From Thermasporomyces sp036564245 (lineage in GTDB: Bacteria > Actinomycetota > Actinomycetes > Propionibacteriales > Actinopolymorphaceae): DNA of 64,000 nucleotides. The stretch spans positions 12,719-76,718 of the forward strand of contig DATCKU010000081.1 in assembly GCA_036564245.1 (NCBI GenBank), read 5' to 3'. Below are positions 18,395-26,975 of this stretch, in pieces. The translations under genes were made by a program, and so were the position numbers. A model generated the notes under the pieces. It saw only the letters and a list, made by a program, of their open reading frames with translations, was not told the DNA's origin and did not search any database. Every line of letters begins with the position of its first letter. Position 1 is the stretch's first letter.

Positions 18395-19896
18395 CGGCGG
18401 ACGAGTTTCTCCTTGGCATCGACGCCGGCCAGACGGTCACCAAGGCGTGTGTCTTCGATCGCCACGGACGTGAGCGCGGACGCGGTTCGGCGCGGGTGAC
18501 TGTGCACAGCCCGCACCCACGGTGGGTGGAGCGTGACATGGAAGAGGTCTGGCAGGCGACAGTCACGGCGGTCCAGCAGGCGGTCGCCGATGCAGGTGTC
18601 GAACCGGGTTCAGTCAAGGCGATCGGGATCGTGGGTCACAATGACGGCCTGTACCTCGTCGACGAGGGTGGCACACCGGTGCGCGCCGCTGTCACCGCCA
18701 TGGACACCCGGGCCCACGACATCCTCGGGCAGTGGCGTGCGTCGCCGATGTGGCCACGTGCGCTGGAGGTCACCGGGCAGGTGCCCTATGCCGCCTCGCC
18801 CTCGACCCTGCTCGCGTGGTTTCTGCACCACCAGCCTGACGTCCTCACGAACACCCGCTGGGTGCTGTTCTGCAAAGACTGGTTGAGATTCCGGCTGACC
18901 GACGCGATCGCCACCGATCCGAGTGAGGCCAGCGCCGCGTTCACATCCGTACGTACCCAGGCGTATGCGCAAGAAGCACTTGCGCTTTACGGTCTCGAGT
19001 TCCTCGCCGACAAGCTTCCGCCGATCCAGCCGAGCCACGCCATCGCGGGAGAGGTCAGCGAGACTGCGGCGACGGTCATCGGCATACCAGCCGGCACGCC
19101 CGTGGTCACCGGTGCGCATGACGTCGACGGAAGCGCAATCGGCACAGGCGTCGTACGCCCCGGCATGCTGAGCATTGCGGCCGGAACGTTCAGCATCAAC
19201 CAGATCATCAGCGACCACGTGGTGGTCGACGAACGCTGGCAGGCACGCAGCTTCGTCGAACCCGGTTATTGGCTCAACATGTCCACCTCGCCATCGTCGG
19301 CCACGAACCTCGACTGGTGGTGCAGGGTCTTCGGTCTGGAGCCGGGGGAGAGCGCGTACGAGACACTCGCTGCCGAAGCGACCCAAGCGCTAGGCGGTCC
19401 GAGCACCCTCGTCTACCACCCCTTCCTCTACGGCTCTCCGTACGGCGAGATGCCAAGCGCAAGCCTGTTCGGCCTACGTGGTTGGCACACCCGGCCCGAG
19501 CTCGTGCGCGCGATCCTTGAAGGGGTCGTGCTCTGTCATCGGGTGCACGTCGATGCTCTGCGAGAGCGGTTCGACGTGACCGGCCCGGCACGACTGACCG
19601 GCGGCGCTGCCCGAAGTTCCCTGTGGGCACAGATGTTTGCGGATGCGTTGGATCTCGAGATGGAGATACCCGACGCCGCAGAGTCGGGTGCCCGCGGTGC
19701 GGCGCTACTCGCCGGGCGGGGGATTGGCTGGTTCTCCTCGTTGGAGGAGACCGCCGAGACCGTCACGATCGCGCGCCGCCACCGACCTGACCCAGAGCGC
19801 CGTAAGGTACTGGACAATGCCTACGAACGCTTCGTCCTCGCCGCAAACGAGATGCAGGAGATCTGGCCGCAGCTCGCCGGCGAGGCAGGTGTGTGA
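18391..19896 (+). CDS. FGGY family carbohydrate kinase
   Basis: This 501-residue protein has the two-domain FGGY/ASKHA kinase fold. LGIDAGQTVTKACVFD is the first phosphate loop, GAHDVDGSAIGTG holds the catalytic Asp region, and LTGGAARSSLWAQMFAD is the adenosine motif. It resembles pentulose or tetritol kinases (xylulokinase, L-xylulokinase or erythritol-kinase type). It would phosphorylate the ketose made by the neighbouring dehydrogenases. The ATG overlaps the dehydrogenase stop and follows GGAGGAGGG. The exact sugar is unknown. Confidence 0.92.
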   Translation: MTADEFLLGIDAGQTVTKACVFDRHGRERGRGSARVTVHSPHPRWVERDMEEVWQATVTAVQQAVADAGVEPGSVKAIGIVGHNDGLYLVDEGGTPVRAAVTAMDTRAHDILGQWRASPMWPRALEVTGQVPYAASPSTLLAWFLHHQPDVLTNTRWVLFCKDWLRFRLTDAIATDPSEASAAFTSVRTQAYAQEALALYGLEFLADKLPPIQPSHAIAGEVSETAATVIGIPAGTPVVTGAHDVDGSAIGTGVVRPGMLSIAAGTFSINQIISDHVVVDERWQARSFVEPGYWLNMSTSPSSATNLDWWCRVFGLEPGESAYETLAAEATQALGGPSTLVYHPFLYGSPYGEMPSASLFGLRGWHTRPELVRAILEGVVLCHRVHVDALRERFDVTGPARLTGGAARSSLWAQMFADALDLEMEIPDAAESGARGAALLAGRGIGWFSSLEETAETVTIARRHRPDPERRKVLDNAYERFVLAANEMQEIWPQLAGEAGV

Positions 19897-19914
19897 TGTC
19901 CGGCGGATAGAAAC

Positions 19915-19933
19915 CAAGGCAAGGCTAAGCTCA
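19915..19933. promoter_or_regulatory. IdeR/DtxR-like iron box upstream of ferritin
   Basis: CAAGGCAAGGCTAAGCTCA matches the 19-bp IdeR/DtxR consensus at 13 of 19 positions by eye, including the AGGCTAA core. It lies about 50 bp before the ferritin start. In mycobacteria IdeR activates bfrB through upstream boxes, so iron-dependent activation is a reasonable inference here. Confidence 0.5.
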
Positions 19934-19981
19934 GCTCAATGGGCTGAAGAGCGCTACTCGACGAGTCGTTAGCATGCCGAC

Positions 19982-20539
19982 ATGGCTCTTCTTCAGTCGA
20001 AACGAGGAAAAGACTCAAAGTTTCTCGAGCTCTTGCGGGAGCAGATCCGCCACGAATTCACCGCTCATCAGCAATATGTGGCGATCGCCGTGTGGTTCGA
20101 CGCGCAGGACCTGCCGCGACTCGCCGCACACTTTTACCGACAGGCTCTCGAAGAGCGAAACCACGCCATGATGATCGTGCAATATCTGCTCGACCAGGGG
20201 GTCAAGGTCACCATTCCCGGTGTCGACGAGGTGCGCAACGACTTCGCCAGCGCACGCGAAGCAGTGGCGCTGGCGCTCGAGCAGGAACAAAACGTCACCG
20301 AGCAGTTCGTCACGCTCGCGAAGACTGCACGAGATGAGGGTGACTACATCGGAGAGCAGTTCTTGCAGTGGTTCCTGCACGAGCAGGTGGAGGAGGTTTC
20401 CTCCATGTCGACCTTGCTGACAGTAGTCGAGCGGGCCGGCGACACGCTCTTTTATGTCGAGGACTTCCTGGCGCGCGAGACGGTGGGCGACGCCGGCAAG
20501 GCGGCAGGAGCACCAGCCGCCGCGGGTGGTGCCGTGTAG
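19982..20539 (+). CDS. Ferritin (iron storage)
   Basis: This 185-residue four-helix ferritin has an intact ferroxidase site: E in REQIRHEFTAHQQY, the EExxH-type EERNHAMM, and E residues in FLHEQVEEVS. There is no haem-binding Met typical of bacterioferritin, so it is the non-haem ferritin type (Mycobacterium BfrB-like). The protein forms 24-mer cages that oxidise and store Fe2+. The Ala/Gly-rich C-terminal tail (about 20 residues) is a variable extension. An IdeR-like site lies upstream. Confidence 0.94.
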   Translation: MALLQSKRGKDSKFLELLREQIRHEFTAHQQYVAIAVWFDAQDLPRLAAHFYRQALEERNHAMMIVQYLLDQGVKVTIPGVDEVRNDFASAREAVALALEQEQNVTEQFVTLAKTARDEGDYIGEQFLQWFLHEQVEEVSSMSTLLTVVERAGDTLFYVEDFLARETVGDAGKAAGAPAAAGGAV

Positions 20540-20601
20540 CACGACCGTCGGGTGCAATTTGGGATCCGACTGACCGGCCGTCGCCGGGGTAAAGGGGACC
20601 C

Positions 20602-21609
20602 ATGAGTGATCCGTACGGCGTGCTGCGAGCGGTGCTCGACGACGACCAGTGGCGCCGCCTGCCGCGAGGGAAGCGGCCGACCTGGATCGCCCCCATGCTG
20701 GCGACGCTTACCGAAGACCGCTTCTCCGATGAGCGTTGGATCTTCGAACGCAAGCTCGACGGCGTGCGTGCCGTCGTCGTCAAGTCCGGCGGCGCGACCC
20801 GCATCTGGTCACGTACCCACAAAGACATGAGCGCGAGCTATCCCGAGCTCGTGCAGGCACTTGATCGGCAGCCCACGCAGGATTTCGTGGCGGACGGGGA
20901 GATCGTCACGTTCGACGGGAAGCAGACGAGCTTCGCCAAACTGCAGGCCAGAATTCAACTGACCGATCCAGTGCGCATCGCGCGCACCGGGGTCGACGTC
21001 TACCTCTACCTCTTCGATCTGCTCATGCTGGCCGACGCCGACCTCACCCGGTTTCCGCTGCGGGTACGAAAGCGGGTACTTCGCCAGGCACTCCAGTTCA
21101 CCGATCCGATTCGGTATTCCACCCACCGCAATAGGGAGGGGGAGAAGTACTACCGGCAAGCCTGTGAGCGTGGCTGGGAAGGCCTCATCGCCAAGCGTTC
21201 CGATTCTGCCTACCAGTCGAAGCGCTCGAGGGATTGGCTGAAGTTCAAGTGCGTACGGGATCAAGAAATGGTCGTCGGCGGCTTCACCGACCCCGCCGGT
21301 AGTCGTCAGGGTTTCGGCGCGTTGCTCGTGGGCTACTACGAGCGTGGCAAGCTGCGGTATGCCGGAAAGGTCGGCACCGGCTACAACACGCGCACCTTGC
21401 AAGATCTGCGGGGCCGGATGGACGCGATGGAGCAGGAGCGCTCGCCTTTCGCCGACCCGGTGCGTGAGCCCGGTGCGCACTGGATACGCCCGGAGCTCGT
21501 CGTGCAGGTCGGGTTCACCGAGTGGACGTCCGACGGCAAGCTCCGCCACCCCCGCTACCAGGGGGTGCGGATCGACAAGGACCCACGCGATGTCATCCGC
21601 GAGACCTGA
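20602..21609 (+). CDS. ATP-dependent DNA ligase (LigD ligase-domain/LigC-like)
   Basis: This 335-residue stand-alone ligase has a nucleotidyltransferase domain followed by an OB fold. Motif I is FERKLDGVR with adenylated K51. Motif III is VYLYLFDLL, motif IV WEGLIAKR and motif V WLKFKC. This minimal architecture, without polymerase or nuclease domains, matches the ligase part of LigD or LigC, which seal breaks in end joining or base excision repair. No ku gene is present in the window. The ATG follows an A/G-rich GGGGTAAAGGGG stretch. Confidence 0.93.
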   Translation: MSDPYGVLRAVLDDDQWRRLPRGKRPTWIAPMLATLTEDRFSDERWIFERKLDGVRAVVVKSGGATRIWSRTHKDMSASYPELVQALDRQPTQDFVADGEIVTFDGKQTSFAKLQARIQLTDPVRIARTGVDVYLYLFDLLMLADADLTRFPLRVRKRVLRQALQFTDPIRYSTHRNREGEKYYRQACERGWEGLIAKRSDSAYQSKRSRDWLKFKCVRDQEMVVGGFTDPAGSRQGFGALLVGYYERGKLRYAGKVGTGYNTRTLQDLRGRMDAMEQERSPFADPVREPGAHWIRPELVVQVGFTEWTSDGKLRHPRYQGVRIDKDPRDVIRET

Positions 21610-21723
21610 GTTTCCTAGCGAACTCATACAGCACGTTAAGCGTTTTTTCAGGCTTCCTGTCCAGATTGAGCACATGTGGGCAGTCCGGATGAAGGGAGGC
21701 CGTGCGTGGGCTCGGAGAGCTGG

Positions 21724-22323
21724 ATGAGTGCCGGAGGTCAGTTCCGACGACGATTCGGTGGGCGATGGAGAGACCGGACGACCGTCGTCGCGGTCGCGGG
21801 GACCGCGGCGACGATCACGGTGCTGGCCGTGGGTGGAATCGCACTGGCCACTGGCGACGATTCCGCCCCCGGTTGGAGCACAACCGCTGATGTGCCGATC
21901 GGCGAGCGGGGTGAACGGCCGCATCTCCGGCACCTTGTGAGACCAGGGTTCCTGGCTGCGCATGGTGCACTGCACGGTGAGTTCGTCGTACGAGACGGTG
22001 ACGACGACTTCCAGACCATCGCCATGCAACGAGGAAAGGCTACGAGCGTGAGCGAGTCGTCGATCACCGTCGAAAGCGAGGACGGCTACTCGCGTTCGTA
22101 CGCCATCACCGCTGAGACTCTGGTCAACTCGAACCGGGACGGTATCGATTCCGTCGAGGAAGGGGAGTTGGTCAGTGTCGTCGCGGTCGTCGAGGGTGAC
22201 TCGGCCACAGCGATTCGCCTGACCGACGCTTCGGCCCACCGAGAGCTACGAGAGAAGTTCCGCCATCTGCCTTTCCGTTTCCACGACGACGAACTCGAAG
22301 GCGACACAAGGGACGACAACTGA
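21724..22323 (+). CDS. Membrane-anchored DUF5666-like protein
   Basis: This 199-residue protein has an Arg-rich N-terminus, one transmembrane helix (about 20-45, TTVVAVAGTAATITVLAVGGIALA) and an extracytoplasmic beta domain of the DUF5666 type. In that domain a KATSVSESSITVESEDG strand pattern is followed by TLVNSNRDG, EEGELVSVVAVVEGDSATAIRL. The function of this OB-like domain is unknown. ATG 21724 follows GGAGAGC; in-frame GTG codons upstream lack a ribosome site. It ends just before a strong terminator. Confidence 0.75.
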   Translation: MSAGGQFRRRFGGRWRDRTTVVAVAGTAATITVLAVGGIALATGDDSAPGWSTTADVPIGERGERPHLRHLVRPGFLAAHGALHGEFVVRDGDDDFQTIAMQRGKATSVSESSITVESEDGYSRSYAITAETLVNSNRDGIDSVEEGELVSVVAVVEGDSATAIRLTDASAHRELREKFRHLPFRFHDDELEGDTRDDN

Positions 22324-22326
22324 TCA

Positions 22327-22371
22327 GTGCAGGCCGCCGTGAGGAGGTGTCACGGCGGCCTGCACCTTTCT
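22327..22371. terminator. Strong bidirectional hairpin terminator
   Basis: A perfect 16-bp inverted repeat, GTGCAGGCCGCCGTGA (22327-22342) with its complement at 22350-22365, has a 7-nt loop. A short pyrimidine tract (CTTTCT) follows on the plus strand. It separates the convergent DUF5666 and AlaX genes and should end both transcripts. Confidence 0.88.
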
Positions 22372-23128
22372 ACGTGTTCGGTTGAAGACGGATTCGGACC
22401 CGACGAAAGCCGCGTCCCTTGTTCTCCACCTTGGCTATCTCGATCTCGCCGATCGCCTTCGTCGACGCGACATGCGTTCCAGCGTCGGCTTGTACGTCGA
22501 GGCCGGTGATGTCGACGATGCGTACGATCTCGACCTCGGGAGGCACGAGGTTGGTCGCCGTACGGATGATGTCGGGGATGGCGAACGCCTCAGCGCGGGG
22601 GAGTACTCGTACCTGGATGGCACGGTCCGCGGCGACTTCGGCGTTGACGGCCTCGAGCACTCGGTCCCGGAAGCCATCCGGCAACGAATCCAGGTTGAAG
22701 TCGAGCCGACCTTCGAGTGGATTCATGTTCGAACTTGTGACCAACGCGCCGAAGTCGCGATAGACCACACCTCCCAGCACGTGGAGTGCTGAATGCGTGC
22801 GCATCAGCGCAGTTCGTCGTTCGTTTTCAATGGCACCCCGTACCGACGTTCCTACCGGCGGTAATGGATCATCTTCGTGGGGGAGTAAGTAGAGGTCGTC
22901 GCCCTTGCGTGCGCCTACGATCCGCGTCTGGACGCCTCCCCAGAGCAACACGCCGTGGTCCGGCGGCTGACCACCGCCGCCGGGGTAGAAGGCCGAGCGG
23001 TCAAGCACGATGCCGTCCTCGGGCGACGCCGACAAGACGGTGGCATCCCATTCACGAAGCGTCTGATCAGTGAGCTCCAACCGGTGCGTCCGCCCGTGCC
23101 GGTCGAACTGTGGGGTGAAGTCGGTCAT
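22370..23128 (-). CDS. Alanyl-tRNA editing protein AlaX-like
   Basis: This 252-residue stand-alone editing domain hydrolyses mischarged Ser- or Gly-tRNA(Ala). It has an N-terminal glycine-rich FYPGGGGQPPDHG segment shared with AlaRS and the zinc motif H-S-A-L-H. The second zinc motif reads DAGTHV, with Asp where AlaRS has the Cys of CxxxH; I recall Asp at this place in some bacterial AlaX proteins, but this is from memory. It converges on the DUF5666 gene across a terminator. Confidence 0.9.
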   Translation of the reverse strand: MTDFTPQFDRHGRTHRLELTDQTLREWDATVLSASPEDGIVLDRSAFYPGGGGQPPDHGVLLWGGVQTRIVGARKGDDLYLLPHEDDPLPPVGTSVRGAIENERRTALMRTHSALHVLGGVVYRDFGALVTSSNMNPLEGRLDFNLDSLPDGFRDRVLEAVNAEVAADRAIQVRVLPRAEAFAIPDIIRTATNLVPPEVEIVRIVDITGLDVQADAGTHVASTKAIGEIEIAKVENKGRGFRRVRIRLQPNT

Positions 23129-23361
23129 GGCCTTACGTTAACGCTCCGCGTGGACGAACCAAGGCGGCTTGAGCTTCGGTCGGCAACCCTCACGTTCGCG
23201 GCGAGCGGGCCGACACCTACGACTCCGGAAGCTTCTTCGAGAAGTCGGGGATGAGGTGTCGGATCGGTCAGATGTCGTTCGTAGGGAGGATGGGAGGCCG
23301 CTGACCAACGGCCTCAGGTCCTTGAACGACGCATTTCTCGCACGCAGGAGATGATTGTCAG

Positions 23362-23685
23362 ATGCAGTATCTGATCTCTGTGCTCGACGACAAGATCAAT
23401 CCCGGCAGCACGGACAGGGAGCCTTTCATCCGCGAGTTCAATCAACGGCTCAAGGGCGAGGGCTACTGGGTTTTCGCGGGCGGACTCGCCGATCCTGAGG
23501 CGGCCACGGTCATCGACAACCGAGGCGACCAGCCGTTGCTGACCGATGGGCCGTTCGTGGAGTCGAAGGAGTACCTCGCAGGCCTCTGGATCTGGGACGT
23601 TCCCGATCTGGATGTCGCGCTCAAGCTCGCCACCGAGGCATCGAAGGTCTGCGATCGCAAGATCGAGGTGCGGCCGTTCCTGTGA
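23362..23685 (+). CDS. YCII-related domain protein
   Basis: This 107-residue protein is a small ferredoxin-like-fold YCII/DGPF domain, with LLTDGPFVESKEYLAGLWIW and a C-terminal KIEVRPFL strand as hallmarks. These proteins are often associated with ECF sigma factors or act as small enzymes, but no sigma factor adjoins it. It is preceded by GCAGGAG and stands alone. The 233 bp between AlaX and this gene show no further feature. Confidence 0.88.
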   Translation: MQYLISVLDDKINPGSTDREPFIREFNQRLKGEGYWVFAGGLADPEAATVIDNRGDQPLLTDGPFVESKEYLAGLWIWDVPDLDVALKLATEASKVCDRKIEVRPFL

Positions 23686-23906
23686 GCCGGCCTTCGGCAG
23701 TGTCCGACCCGAGAGCCCGACAAAGCGGCGACCGGGCTCGTCGCTCGAGTCGCGAGCCGCGATGTCTCACGTGCGATGGGTCCGTGACGCCGGAGCCTGG
23801 TCGCGTCCGTTCTGCCGGTCGACTTCGCGGTTCGAAATCGCGTGCGAGCCCGGAGCGGTCGACCTGCGGATGGGGGTGGGTGAGGACGGGTCCGAGTGGC
23901 CACTAC

Positions 23907-23925
23907 TTGACATAATGTACATTAT
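23907..23925. promoter_or_regulatory. AT-rich palindromic operator-like site
   Basis: The perfect 14-bp palindrome ATAATGTACATTAT (23912-23925) partly overlaps TTGACA (23907-23912), a consensus -35 hexamer. Such an AT-rich palindrome stands out in high-GC DNA and looks like a TetR/MarR-type operator. The nearest genes (YCII on plus, a hypothetical on minus) both end here, so no regulated gene is evident. It may be a remnant. Confidence 0.4.
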
Positions 23926-23945
23926 CGGCGTTTTAGGTGAGGTGC

Positions 23946-24284
23946 TCAGGCGCGCTGACCAGCCCACGAGTCGGCCCGGTCGACGAGGTCCCGGAGGAGA
24001 TTCACGAACTCCTCGCGATGCGGCGTATCGGGAAGGCGTCGCTGAGCGTCGGCCAGCAGATCGAACCGGATCTTGCGCAGCATCTGATCGCGCACCTGCG
24101 GCGGGAAGTCGGCCAGTGCCAGCCAACCAAGGTTGTTGTCGTCGATCTCGCGGAGTCGTCGCTTTGCTTCGGGGGTCGGCAATCTCGTCGCAAGGTAACC
24201 GACCACCCAGTAGAAGGCCGATCCCTTGGTCGACCAGAGCACGTCCGGAGCGAGCGCGATCGTGGCAGCCACCTCGTTCGTCAC
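23946..24284 (-). CDS. Conserved-looking hypothetical protein
   Basis: This protein has about 112 residues and no recognised domain. It is predicted mainly helical, with an acidic C-terminal half (NLLRDLVDRADSW) and a central DDNNLGWLALADFPPQVRDQML segment. Codon use looks coding. GTG 24284 follows GAGGG by 6 nt; GTG 24287 is also possible. A hairpin with a Cys-rich mini-ORF lies upstream on the same strand, so attenuation of this gene is conceivable. Confidence 0.55.
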   Translation of the reverse strand: MTNEVAATIALAPDVLWSTKGSAFYWVVGYLATRLPTPEAKRRLREIDDNNLGWLALADFPPQVRDQMLRKIRFDLLADAQRRLPDTPHREEFVNLLRDLVDRADSWAGQRA

Positions 24285-24364
24285 CACCAACCCTCGGGGC
24301 CCGGGGCGGATTGCCCCGTCCTTCCCGTCCAGGATGCCCGCCTATGACCTTGTTGGGTACGGCA

Positions 24365-24438
24365 AAGGACGGCGTCAGCAAGGCCGAGCTGTGCAGCTCC
24401 GACACGAGCAACACATGGTCATTGCTAACGCCGTCCTT
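24365..24438 (-). promoter_or_regulatory. Hairpin enclosing a Cys-rich 13-codon ORF (attenuator or terminator)
   Basis: Seventeen-base arms, 24365-24381 and 24422-24438, pair with one mismatch, and an inner perfect GAGCTG-TG-CAGCTC (24386-24399) nests inside. On the minus strand an ATG at 24416 opens MCCSCRSCTARPC with its stop at 24375-24377 inside the second arm, so five of 13 residues are cysteine. It lies between the UvrA-like gene (ending at 24452) and the hypothetical gene. It may be the uvrA terminator, or a cysteine-responsive leader; no Shine-Dalgarno is obvious for the mini-ORF. Confidence 0.45.
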
Positions 24439-24451
24439 CCTGGACCACCAG

Positions 24452-26938
24452 TCAGTGCGTGGCGGCGACGTACTCGGCGAGGTGCCGGCCGGTGAGTGTC
24501 GAGCGCTTCGCGACGAGCTCGGCCGGTGTGCCCTCGAAGACGATCCGACCTCCGTCGTGGCCCGCGCCCGGCCCGAGATCGATGATCCAGTCTGCGTGCG
24601 CCATGACCGCCTGGTGGTGTTCGATGACGATCACGCTCTTGCCGGAGTCCACGAGCCGGTCGAGCAGCTCGAGCAGCTGTTCGACGTCGGCGAGGTGGAG
24701 CCCGGTGGTCGGCTCGTCGAGTACGTAGATCCCGCCTTTCTCGCCCATGTGGCTGGCGAGCTTCAGCCGCTGGCGCTCACCGCCGGACAGTGTGGTGAGC
24801 GGCTGGCCGAGGCTGAGATAGCCGAGTCCCACGTCGGCGAGGCGTTCGAGGATGGCGTGAGCCGCGGGCGTGCGGGTCTCGCCAGTTCCGAAGAAGTCGA
24901 GCGCCTCGGTCACCGACATCGCGAGCACCTCGCTGATGTCACGACCGCCGAACCGGTACTCCAGCACGGCCGGTTCGAACCGCTTGCCTTCACAGTCCTC
25001 GCATGTCGTCGCGACGCCGGCCATGAGCCCGAGGTCGGTATAGACGACACCGGCGCCGTTGCATGTGGGGCAGGCGCCCTCGGAGTTGGCGCTGAAGAGC
25101 GCCGGCTTGACCCCGTTGGCCTTCGCGAAGGCCTTGCGAATAGGGTCGAGCAACCCGGTGTAGGTGGCGGGATTGCTGCGTCGCGAGCCGCGGATCGGGG
25201 TCTGGTCGATGGCCACTACCCCGGCGTCTTTCGGCATGCAGCCGTGGATGAGCGAGCTCTTGCCCGAACCCGCCACGCCGGTGACGACGACGAGCACGCC
25301 CAGCGGGATGTCGACGTCGACGTTCTTGAGGTTGTGCAGGTTCGCGCCACGGATCTCGACCTTCCCGGTCGGTGTGCGCACCTCGGACTTGAGCGGTGTG
25401 CGGTCGTCGAGATGGCGGCCGGTGAGCGTTCCGCTCTTTCGCAGTCCGTCTACGGTGCCCTCGAAGCACACGGTGCCACCGGCCGCACCGGCGCCGGGGC
25501 CGAGGTCCACCACGTGGTCAGCGATGGCTATCGTGTCGGGCTCGTGTTCGATCACGAGCACGGTGTTGCCCTTGTCCCGCAGCTGCAGCAACAGCTCGTT
25601 CATGCGCTGGATGTCATGCGGGTGCAGACCCGTGGTGGGCTCGTCGAACACGTATGTCACGTCGGTGAGCGAGGAGCCGAGGTGGCGAATCATCTTGACC
25701 CGCTGCGCCTCGCCGCCCGACAGGCTGCCTGACGGACGGTCGAGCGACAGGTAGCCCAGTCCGATCTCGACGAACGAGTCCAGCGTGTGCTGCAGAGCCG
25801 CCACGAGCGGCGCGACCGACGGATCGTCCACAGTTCGTAGCCACTCAGCCAGGTCACTGACCTGCATCGCACACGCGTCGGCGATGTTGATCCCGTTGAT
25901 CTTCGATGACCGAGCCGTCTCGCTGAGTCGCGTGCCGCCGCAGTCGGGGCATGTCGTGAACGTCACCACGCGATCGACGAACGCCCGGATGTTCGGCTGC
26001 ATCGCATCACGGTCCTTGGACAGGATCGTCTTCTGCAGCCGCGGGATGAGACCCTCGTACGTCACGTTGACGCCATCGACCTTGATCCTGGTCGGCTCCT
26101 TGTAGAGCAGCGCCTCACGCTCTTTCCTGGTGAACTTGCGGATCGGCTTGTCCGGGTCGAAGAAGCCGCAACCGGCGTAGATGCGGGCGTACCAGCCACT
26201 GCTCCCCCAGCCCGGGATCTTGAACGGGCCCTCGTTGAGCGACTTGCTGTCGTCGTACAGCTCCGACAGGTCGAAGTCGGTGACCGACCCGCGACCCTCG
26301 CAACGGGCGCACATTCCACCGTGGTACACCACGTTGCGCACCACGATCCGCTCTCCCCTGCCCTTGTCCACGGTCATCGCCCCGGACGCCTTGCGCATGG
26401 GAACGTTGAACGAGAACGCGGTCGGCGGTCCGACGTACGGCTTGCCGAGCCGGCTGAACAGCACCCGCAGCAAGGCATTGGCGTCGGTCGCGGTGCCCAC
26501 AGTGGAGCGGACGTCAGATCCCATCCGTTCCTGGTCGACGATGATCGCCGTCGTCAGTCCGTCCAGGACGTCAACCTCCGGCCGGGAGAGTGTCGGCATG
26601 AAGCCCTGGAGGAAGGCGCTGTAGGTCTCGTTGACGAGCCGCTGCGACTCCGCCGCAATCGTGTCGAACACGAGCGAGCTCTTGCCCGAACCGGAAACGC
26701 CGGTGAACACCGTCAGCCGCCGCTTGGGAATCTCGATGTTGACGTCTTTGAGATTGTTCTCCCGTGCGCCGATGACGCGGATCACGTCATGGCTGTCGGC
26801 TGCATGCTGCACCGGAGCCTTTGCCGCCACTCCCCTCGTCCTGCTGTTCCCGGCGCCTTTCGTGCCAGCTGACTTGGCAGCGGCGGCCCTCGTACCGGCG
26901 GCCTTGACCGTGGTCTTGCTGTCCTTGGTCTTGCTCAT
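24452..26938 (-). CDS. UvrA-like ABC ATPase, short form
   Basis: This 828-residue protein has the UvrA tandem ABC architecture: two Walker A sites (GVSGSGKSS at about 80-88 and GVAGSGKSS in the second half), two LSGGE signatures and CxxC zinc modules (CARCEGRG, CPDCGGTR, CPTCNGAG/CEDCEGK). It is shorter than canonical UvrA (about 940-1000) and appears to lack much of the UvrB-binding region. That resembles UvrA2/UvrA-like proteins tied to damage tolerance or drug resistance. A Lys/Ala-rich, disordered tail of about 45 residues precedes the first domain. ATG 26938 follows AGAGGGGGAACG. It is 37 bp downstream of a small membrane-protein gene. Confidence 0.9.
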   Translation of the reverse strand: MSKTKDSKTTVKAAGTRAAAAKSAGTKGAGNSRTRGVAAKAPVQHAADSHDVIRVIGARENNLKDVNIEIPKRRLTVFTGVSGSGKSSLVFDTIAAESQRLVNETYSAFLQGFMPTLSRPEVDVLDGLTTAIIVDQERMGSDVRSTVGTATDANALLRVLFSRLGKPYVGPPTAFSFNVPMRKASGAMTVDKGRGERIVVRNVVYHGGMCARCEGRGSVTDFDLSELYDDSKSLNEGPFKIPGWGSSGWYARIYAGCGFFDPDKPIRKFTRKEREALLYKEPTRIKVDGVNVTYEGLIPRLQKTILSKDRDAMQPNIRAFVDRVVTFTTCPDCGGTRLSETARSSKINGINIADACAMQVSDLAEWLRTVDDPSVAPLVAALQHTLDSFVEIGLGYLSLDRPSGSLSGGEAQRVKMIRHLGSSLTDVTYVFDEPTTGLHPHDIQRMNELLLQLRDKGNTVLVIEHEPDTIAIADHVVDLGPGAGAAGGTVCFEGTVDGLRKSGTLTGRHLDDRTPLKSEVRTPTGKVEIRGANLHNLKNVDVDIPLGVLVVVTGVAGSGKSSLIHGCMPKDAGVVAIDQTPIRGSRRSNPATYTGLLDPIRKAFAKANGVKPALFSANSEGACPTCNGAGVVYTDLGLMAGVATTCEDCEGKRFEPAVLEYRFGGRDISEVLAMSVTEALDFFGTGETRTPAAHAILERLADVGLGYLSLGQPLTTLSGGERQRLKLASHMGEKGGIYVLDEPTTGLHLADVEQLLELLDRLVDSGKSVIVIEHHQAVMAHADWIIDLGPGAGHDGGRIVFEGTPAELVAKRSTLTGRHLAEYVAATH

Positions 26939-26975
26939 CGTTCCCCCTCTGTCCGGGTCTGCATCATCGCCGCCT

